A DNA stretch of 9,766 bases from Chloroflexota bacterium (GTDB lineage: Bacteria; Chloroflexota; Dehalococcoidia; DSTF01; RBG-16-68-14). The first letter of the stretch is position 1. The number at the start of each line of letters is the position of its first letter. The DNA lies in NCBI GenBank assembly GCA_022561355.1, contig JADFRJ010000076.1, positions 1 to 9,766 of the forward strand, read 5' to 3'. The position numbers and the translations under genes are program-made. The notes under the pieces were generated by a model. That model was not told where the DNA came from and ran no database searches. It worked only from the letters and a program-made list of their open reading frames with translations. This document shows, in pieces, positions 5,904 to 9,766 of the stretch.

Positions 5904-6383
5904 ATGAATGACAATGAATTCGTCAACATCGTTAGCCGCAAACTCGAAGAGCTATCTCTAAAGGAGCGAGAGCTTCAAGCGTCTCTCACCAGAGTGGCGG
6001 AGGACCGCCGCAAATATCAGGCTGCGCTGGATATCTGGAGCAAGGAGATGGTGACAGAAGGCGGAGAATTCGAGAGCCGGCTGGGAACTAGCAGTCTGAC
6101 CGATGAGGAACTGGCTTTAATGTCGATTCCACAGGCTATTGAGAAACTATTAGAAATCACTCCTAGCCACAGGATGAAGACTAGCGAAATCGCAAGGCGC
6201 CTTCGAGTCGCGGGAACTACCACTGCCAAGAAGGCTAACACCGCCTATAGCATTACCCACAAGACTCTTAACCGTAGAACAGACGTGTTTAAGCAAGTGG
6301 GGACTGGGGAATGGGGCCTTGTTATAAACGAAGCAGCCTCTGTCGGCGTAGAGCAGCCGTTTGTCGGAGCATCCGCAACCTGA
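5904..6383 (+). CDS. Coiled-coil plus winged-helix protein, HARE-HTH-like
   Basis: The protein has 159 residues. Residues about 5-50 are a highly charged heptad-like helix (VSRKLEELSLKERELQASLTR and on through EDRRKYQAAL), predicted to form a coiled coil. A short linker is followed by a domain at about 73-143: IPQAIEKLLEITPSHRMKT, SEIARRLRVAG, then ITHKTLNRRTDVFKQVGTGEWGL. The order helix, turn, SEIA helix, long helix with xxR-R-x-D-x-F and a final G-x-W-G-L strand is that of the HARE-HTH (HB1/ASXL/restriction endonuclease) winged helix, which is predicted to bind DNA and occurs next to restriction or modification systems. No enzyme domain is present. A good promoter and Shine-Dalgarno support expression. 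Base composition is lower in GC than both neighbours, which suggests later acquisition. Function unknown; a DNA-binding dimer is my inference. Confidence 0.75.
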   Translation: MNDNEFVNIVSRKLEELSLKERELQASLTRVAEDRRKYQAALDIWSKEMVTEGGEFESRLGTSSLTDEELALMSIPQAIEKLLEITPSHRMKTSEIARRLRVAGTTTAKKANTAYSITHKTLNRRTDVFKQVGTGEWGLVINEAASVGVEQPFVGASAT

Positions 6384-6398
6384 TCGGATGTTAAGCAG

Positions 6399-6443
6399 AA
6401 GCGGCGAGGGGCTCATCGGTTTCCAGGCCAGCCCTCGCCGCTT
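6399..6443 (+). terminator. Strong hairpin with 12-bp perfect stem after the winged-helix gene
   Basis: AAGCGGCGAGGG (6399-6410) is perfectly complementary to CCCTCGCCGCTT (6432-6443), with a 21-nt loop, 15 nt after the stop codon. Inside the loop GGGCT/AGCCC allows an alternative slipped pairing. No T-run follows, so it is not a classical intrinsic terminator; it may stop transcription with Rho, stabilise the 3' end, or regulate the small ORF whose Shine-Dalgarno (6444-6449) starts immediately after the stem. Confidence 0.55.
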
Positions 6444-6458
6444 AAGGAGTTGGTAACG

Positions 6459-6554
6459 ATGCTGAACACAGTCACCGTGACCATGCGGAGTAGCGATATG
6501 CCAGTTGTGCCCTGGCCGCTACGTCCGCGGGGTCGAATAGCTCAGCGGGGCTAA
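6459..6554 (+). CDS. Possible 31-residue small ORF
   Basis: ATG 6459 lies 9 nt after an AAGGAG Shine-Dalgarno (6444-6449). It encodes 31 residues beginning MLNTVTVTMRSSD and ending RGRIAQRG, without a membrane span or a family I recognise. Its TAA stop falls in the loop of the next hairpin. It could be a leader peptide for the gene at 6660 or a chance ORF; the only support is the Shine-Dalgarno and its position between two hairpins. Confidence 0.25.
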   Translation: MLNTVTVTMRSSDMPVVPWPLRPRGRIAQRG

Positions 6555-6563
6555 CGGCCCCGC
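6545..6563 (+). other. Tight GC hairpin, 7-bp stem with TAACG loop
   Basis: GCGGGGC (6545-6551) and GCCCCGC (6557-6563) form a perfect stem around TAACG. There is no following T-run. The stop codon of the small ORF at 6459 is the first three bases of the loop. Just downstream are two perfect palindromes, ACGATATCGT (6571-6580) and CCAGCGCGCTGG (6610-6621). The region up to 6640 contains no other feature I can support. Confidence 0.45.
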
Positions 6564-6647
6564 AGCACTAACGATATCGTACCACACGAGACGGCGACCG
6601 CCCGCGTGTCCAGCGCGCTGGCGACCTCGAAGATAGAGTAACGGTAT

Positions 6648-6654
6648 AGGAGGT
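6648..6654 (+). promoter_or_regulatory. Near-perfect Shine-Dalgarno AGGAGGT before a TTG start
   Basis: AGGAGGT ends 5 nt before TTG 6660. Its strength compensates for the rare start codon and is the main reason to accept this start, since no ATG or GTG fits. Confidence 0.8.
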
Positions 6655-6659
6655 AAACA

Positions 6660-6863
6660 TTGAAGGTAACGATCAAGAAGTTCGACGTGAAGATGGAGCT
6701 TAAGAACAACGGCATCGAACTAGATGTACGGAAGCCCAGCGGTCATCGCCTTGGCGACTTGGTCATCACCAAGTCTAAGCTAATCTGGTGCGAAGGGAAG
6801 ACGACCCCTCCTAATGGTGTCAGCAAGACGTGGGCTGCCTTCATCGACTGGATGGAAAGCTAA
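6660..6863 (+). CDS. Small conserved-looking hypothetical protein, TTG start
   Basis: The gene encodes 67 residues: MKVTIKKFDVKMELKNNGIE, then LDVRKPSGHRLGDLVITKSKL, IWCEGKTTPPNG and a C-terminal AAFIDWMES. I recall small proteins of unknown function with this pattern (KxFDVxMExKxNGIE...GDLVITKxxLIWCEGKT...FIxWME) from several environmental bacteria, but no role is known to me. It appears to be a small all-beta soluble protein with a terminal helix, a single Cys and no membrane span. It is probably co-transcribed with the winged-helix gene at 5904. Low-GC codon use matches that gene rather than the block to the right. Confidence 0.75.
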   Translation: MKVTIKKFDVKMELKNNGIELDVRKPSGHRLGDLVITKSKLIWCEGKTTPPNGVSKTWAAFIDWMES

Positions 6864-6880
6864 CTCAAGCGCGACACTAC

Positions 6881-6912
6881 CTGTCAGTCGGTAGAGCTTG
6901 ACAGCCATGTCA
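6881..6912 (+). promoter_or_regulatory. Cluster of TGTCA half-sites before the response regulator
   Basis: CTGTCA (6881-6886) and its complement TGACAG (6899-6904) form a perfect inverted repeat with a 12-nt spacer, and a third half-site TGTCA follows at 6908-6912. The middle repeat includes TTGACA (6898-6903), a consensus -35, but no -10 lies at the right distance (TAATAG at 6913 is too close). A plausible operator for autoregulation by the adjacent regulator; unproven. Confidence 0.35.
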
Positions 6913-6957
6913 TAATAGTCACGCTGGTAAATCTCCCGGGCGGGATCTAGATGTAGG

Positions 6958-7689
6958 GTGGCAATGGGGTTCATAGCCCAACTCCTGGTACTCAGCCCGG
7001 ATAGCGCTATCCGGCGTACAGCGTCTTCTTCGGCGTCGTCGCTGGGCCACGACGCCCATCCTGTCCGCAACCCCGAAGAAGCGCAGCGAACGCTGAGCCG
7101 CGTGCAGGTAGACCTCATCTGCCTGGACAGCGTGGTGCCCCACGACGAGCTGGAACGCCTGTGGCGCTGGCTCGCGTCCGCCGGCCGGCAGCCGACGCCG
7201 CCACTCGTGTTGATGGTCCCGCCGTCGCTGACCGCGCTGCCTTCGGGACTGCCCATGTTCTACCGGCCGAAACGCGACGGCTTGGTGACGAAGCCGCTGG
7301 ACGGCGCCAACCTGGCGCGCGAGATTGCGCGTGTGCTCGACGGCGAGCCTTCTCGAGCGCGAGGCGACACGCTAGCCGTGGGTCGCGTCCGGCTCGACCG
7401 ATCGAACCGCAAGCTCGCGTTCGCCGGCGGCGTCACGTTCGATCTGACTCCGACCGAACTGCGGCTGCTAGGCACGCTGATGAGACAGCCCGGCCAGTAC
7501 GTCTCCGCCGAAGCGCTGCTCGAGCAGGTCTGGGATATCCCAGCCGGCACCGGCGGCGCGGAGATCGTCCGAGCGCACGTCAGCAACCTCCGGCGCAAGC
7601 TGCGCTCACATGGCGAGGACCCACAGCTACTGCGTACGATCCCCTATCAAGGCTACGCGTTCGTCGTGGCCGAAGCCGGCCACTCCTGA
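6958..7689 (+). CDS. OmpR/PhoB-family response regulator, orphan
   Basis: Two-component DNA-binding regulator of 243 residues from GTG 6958 (ATG 6964 two codons later is equally possible; neither has a clear Shine-Dalgarno). The N-terminal receiver spans about 7-128. Asp57 in VDLICLDSVVP is the expected phosphoacceptor and Lys112-Pro in LVTKPLD the conserved K-P. The first acidic pair is reduced to one Asp (LSPDS), so phosphorylation may be weakened. The C-terminal winged helix (about 141-237) shows DLTPTELRLLGTLMRQPGQ, LLEQVWD, the recognition helix RAHVSNLRRKLR (205-216) and IPYQGYAF. No histidine kinase is next to it, and the genes on both sides do not suggest a pathway. GC-rich, unlike the small genes before it. 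Confidence 0.9.
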   Translation: MAMGFIAQLLVLSPDSAIRRTASSSASSLGHDAHPVRNPEEAQRTLSRVQVDLICLDSVVPHDELERLWRWLASAGRQPTPPLVLMVPPSLTALPSGLPMFYRPKRDGLVTKPLDGANLAREIARVLDGEPSRARGDTLAVGRVRLDRSNRKLAFAGGVTFDLTPTELRLLGTLMRQPGQYVSAEALLEQVWDIPAGTGGAEIVRAHVSNLRRKLRSHGEDPQLLRTIPYQGYAFVVAEAGHS

Positions 7690-7722
7690 TTCGTATCTAG
7701 CCTGACGTCCCGCGACGCAATT

Positions 7723-7738
7723 TTAGGGGCTTCCCTAA
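7723..7738 (+). terminator. Weak hairpin after the response regulator
   Basis: TTAGGG (7723-7728) and CCCTAA (7733-7738) pair around a GCTT loop, 33 nt beyond the stop at 7689. The T-rich stretch is before, not after, the stem, so termination is possible but doubtful. The remaining bases to 7816 hold no gene; GAATAATAC at 7761-7769 is a possible -10 for the glycosyltransferase without a clear -35. Confidence 0.3.
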
Positions 7739-7816
7739 TGCCGGACGGACTGCTGCCTCGGAATAATACGAGGGCTGAGGAGCGCGTGAGGCCGTGTGAG
7801 CGCCTCGTACAGAACG

Positions 7817-9766
7817 ATGACGATATCCGCGACGCTCTCTAGGCCGATCTCCCTCCCCACGCTTCTGCCCGGGTTGCAGCTCGTGGTTGGCCTCGCGGTC
7901 TTCGTCGCGCTGGCGATTCCGCTGCTGATGGCCGAACCGGGCCCGCTCACATCCGGCGAATCGCTCTACGTCTCCGAAGGGCTCAATCTAGCCGAAGGCA
8001 ACGGCTTCACGTATTCGACCGGCGAGGCCGTCAACCATCGCGGGCCGATCTTCCCCGCGCTGCTGGCCGCCGACTTCGCGATCGGCGGCTTCTCGATCGA
8101 ACACGCCTATGTGGTACCCAAACTCTTCGCGCTGGGGAGCGCATTGCTGCTCCTGGCGCTCGGCTGGCGCTTCTTCGGCCGCGAGGCCGGCCTGCTGGCG
8201 GCCGTGCTCGCGCTTGCGTCTTCGCTGCTGACGACCATGGGCTCCAGCCTGTCCTTGGACGGCACGCAGTCGTTCTTCCTGCTGCTGGCGCTGCTGCTGC
8301 TCCATCCCGCCCTGAAGGAGGGGCGTCCGCTGTATGCCGGCCTGGCAGGCGGCGCGCTCGGCCTGGCGATGCTCACGAAGGAGTCGGCGCTGTTGTGGCT
8401 GCCGCTCCCGATCCTCGCCGTGCTGTTGCTTGGGCCCGCGGTGCGGAACCCTGGCAGGCTGCTCGCCGCCTACGGCGCAGGCTTTCTGGCCGTCGCGGGC
8501 TGGTGGTGGCCGTACGTCTTCGCGATGACCGGCGAGATCTACCTGCTAGGCAACAGCTGGACGGCCCTGGTCTGGCTTGCTTCCGGCGTCATCGCCGTCG
8601 CACTGCTCGCGGCCCTAACGGTACTGCTCACCCGGCGCACCTCGCCGATCAAGCTCAGCCAAAACGGCCGCTGGGCCCTCGCCTCGGCGCTGCTGCTGGC
8701 CTGGGGCGTGCTGCTCATCTTTGGCATGGAGCGAAGCTCCGCGTGGGCCTTCTCGCCGCACTACTTCACGAACATACCGGACTACACGAGCAACGTGCTC
8801 GCGTCGTGGGTACAGCCGCTTCCGCTGATCGCAATCGCCTGGGGCTACGTAGCGTATCGCGCCTACAAGGGCTCGCTCGGCGACCGGCTGCTGGTTCTCG
8901 GACTGCTGCTGTTTCTGCCGTTCGCGCTCTTCGTTGCAAACCGCTCGCTCCACGTCAGCAACATGCTCCCGCTTGTCTACCTCTCCTACGCCGCGCTCGC
9001 CAGGACCGCGGTCGATTTCGCCCGCTGGCTCGCTCAGCGCACGAGCGAGGGCCCTTGGCCGGCGATCGGCGCCGGCGCCGCGGCGATCCTCGTCGTCGGC
9101 GCGTTCGGCTGGTTCGCGTTCGAGGAATCGCAGCGTGTAGTGCGGCAGCAGGACGCCTTCGACGCCACGCTCGTGCAGCAGAGCAACTGGGACAACCCGC
9201 TCGCGCTGGAGACGGCGGCCTGGATCGAGGAGCACGTCCCGGCCGGCACGCCGATCATGTCGGGCCGGCTCTACTCGACGCACCTCTACTCGCTGACCGG
9301 CGCGCAGTATCCGATGTGGCAGCTCCCTACGGTCCGCGTCGAGATTGAGAACGGTACCCCGGGCCTGACGCGAGCGGGGACGCTCTTCCGTTGGGAAGAC
9401 CATGTCATGCCATCCGGCGAGGCAGAGCCGTGGCTCTACCTGCGCCGCCATCCCATCAACGGCTACTACGTGGCGCTCTCCGAACAGGACCTGATCGCCG
9501 GCCTGCGGGAGCACGAGATCGAGTACCTCGTCCTCACCGGCGACGACGACGGCTTCAGCTCGCTCAGCCTGCTGCCCTACTTCGAGAACCATCCGTACTT
9601 CCTGAGCGTGGCCTCGTTCGTCGTGGACGATACAAACCAGACGCACATCTTCCGGGTGGTGGGCACGTTCGATCGGCCCACGGACGCACCAACGCTGGTG
9701 AACGCCGCTACGGTCGACGCCTTGGAGGACAAGCTGGGCGCGGAGCGGGCGCAGGCGCTGCTTGTC
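7817..9766 (+). CDS. Polytopic glycosyltransferase, GT39/PMT-like, 3' end beyond window
   Basis: Membrane glycosyltransferase of the dolichyl/polyprenyl-phosphate-sugar type (GT-C fold), likely transferring a sugar on the outer face of the membrane. The frame is open for 650 codons to the window edge. A first span (about 16-38) is followed by an outer loop with SGESLYVSEGLNLAEG (Glu48 at the place of the usual catalytic Asp/Glu) and HRGPIFPALLA, the pattern of PMT_2 proteins. About ten further hydrophobic spans extend to residue 433, including MLTKESALLWLPLPIL. A soluble C-terminal part begins near 436 (FDATLVQQSNWDN, TAAWIEEHVPAGTPIM) and ends in a domain with THIFRVVG. The start is uncertain: ATG 7817 has no Shine-Dalgarno, while in-frame GTG 7796 has GAGG 4 nt before it. 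Acceptor and sugar cannot be read from the sequence. Confidence 0.82.
   Translation, partial: MTISATLSRPISLPTLLPGLQLVVGLAVFVALAIPLLMAEPGPLTSGESLYVSEGLNLAEGNGFTYSTGEAVNHRGPIFPALLAADFAIGGFSIEHAYVVPKLFALGSALLLLALGWRFFGREAGLLAAVLALASSLLTTMGSSLSLDGTQSFFLLLALLLLHPALKEGRPLYAGLAGGALGLAMLTKESALLWLPLPILAVLLLGPAVRNPGRLLAAYGAGFLAVAGWWWPYVFAMTGEIYLLGNSWTALVWLASGVIAVALLAALTVLLTRRTSPIKLSQNGRWALASALLLAWGVLLIFGMERSSAWAFSPHYFTNIPDYTSNVLASWVQPLPLIAIAWGYVAYRAYKGSLGDRLLVLGLLLFLPFALFVANRSLHVSNMLPLVYLSYAALARTAVDFARWLAQRTSEGPWPAIGAGAAAILVVGAFGWFAFEESQRVVRQQDAFDATLVQQSNWDNPLALETAAWIEEHVPAGTPIMSGRLYSTHLYSLTGAQYPMWQLPTVRVEIENGTPGLTRAGTLFRWEDHVMPSGEAEPWLYLRRHPINGYYVALSEQDLIAGLREHEIEYLVLTGDDDGFSSLSLLPYFENHPYFLSVASFVVDDTNQTHIFRVVGTFDRPTDAPTLVNAATVDALEDKLGAERAQALLV

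Noticed and set aside
6528..6580. tRNA-like stretch GGTCGAATAGCTCAGCGGGG
   Set aside because: It resembles a D-arm start by eye, but no acceptor, anticodon or T-arm pairing could be built around it.
6452..6673. Repeated GGTAACGAT at 6452-6460 and 6665-6673, and ATCGTACC near 5794 and 6575, as element ends or att sites
   Set aside because: Matches of 8-9 bp without extension, target duplication or a recombinase gene are expected by chance.
8395..9348. Plus-strand ORF of about 317 codons and minus-strand ORF at 8615-9646
   Set aside because: Both are Arg/Ala-rich shadows of the glycosyltransferase gene, whose frame shows clear membrane helices and family motifs.

Overview
This is a bacterial chromosomal window with two differently built halves and a small accessory patch between the genes of the right half. 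No rRNA, tRNA, CRISPR array, transposase or integrase was recognised by eye.

Left block (1-2947, all minus strand). Read in transcription order it is gcvH (glycine cleavage H protein), a GarA-type FHA protein, a MerR regulator of the FtsR/Rv1828 type, a penicillin-binding D,D-carboxypeptidase and the 5' part of a phosphoribosyltransferase gene. The genes are tightly packed, with an 8-nt overlap, a 4-nt overlap and a 2-nt gap. The order gcvH-garA-merR is a well-known actinobacterial arrangement. The FHA gene also has a TANNNT -10 element placed for a leaderless mRNA, a common actinobacterial habit. I infer an uncultured actinobacterium (Acidimicrobiia-like would fit) for this block.

Middle block (2990-5532). 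It is visibly more GC-rich and carries unrelated functions: a LuxR-type HTH gene whose C-terminal membrane part has slipped into another frame, a divergent 69-residue single-span membrane protein, a secreted DUF3108-like protein, and a low-specificity threonine aldolase that directly abuts it. The style (short LuxR-HTH plus membrane segment, small polybasic membrane protein) reminds me of Chloroflexota (Dehalococcoidia/SAR202). The change of gene content and composition at about 2948-2990 is either a real rearrangement or transfer boundary, or an assembly join.

Accessory patch (about 5560-6960, plus strand, lower GC). A well-formed sigma70-type promoter (TTGTCA-17-TACACT) drives a 159-residue protein with a coiled coil and a winged helix. 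It is followed by a 12-bp perfect hairpin, a possible 31-codon ORF with a good Shine-Dalgarno, a second strong hairpin, and a 67-residue conserved-looking small protein that starts with TTG behind a near-perfect Shine-Dalgarno. This is the least explained part of the window.

Right block (6958-9766, plus strand, GC-rich). An OmpR-family response regulator with no kinase next to it is followed by a large polytopic GT39/PMT-type glycosyltransferase that runs off the right edge.

I see no clear new multi-gene system. The most useful leads are the possible chimeric or transfer boundary, the broken LuxR-membrane gene, the divergent active-site motifs of the phosphoribosyltransferase, and the hairpin-rich small-gene patch.
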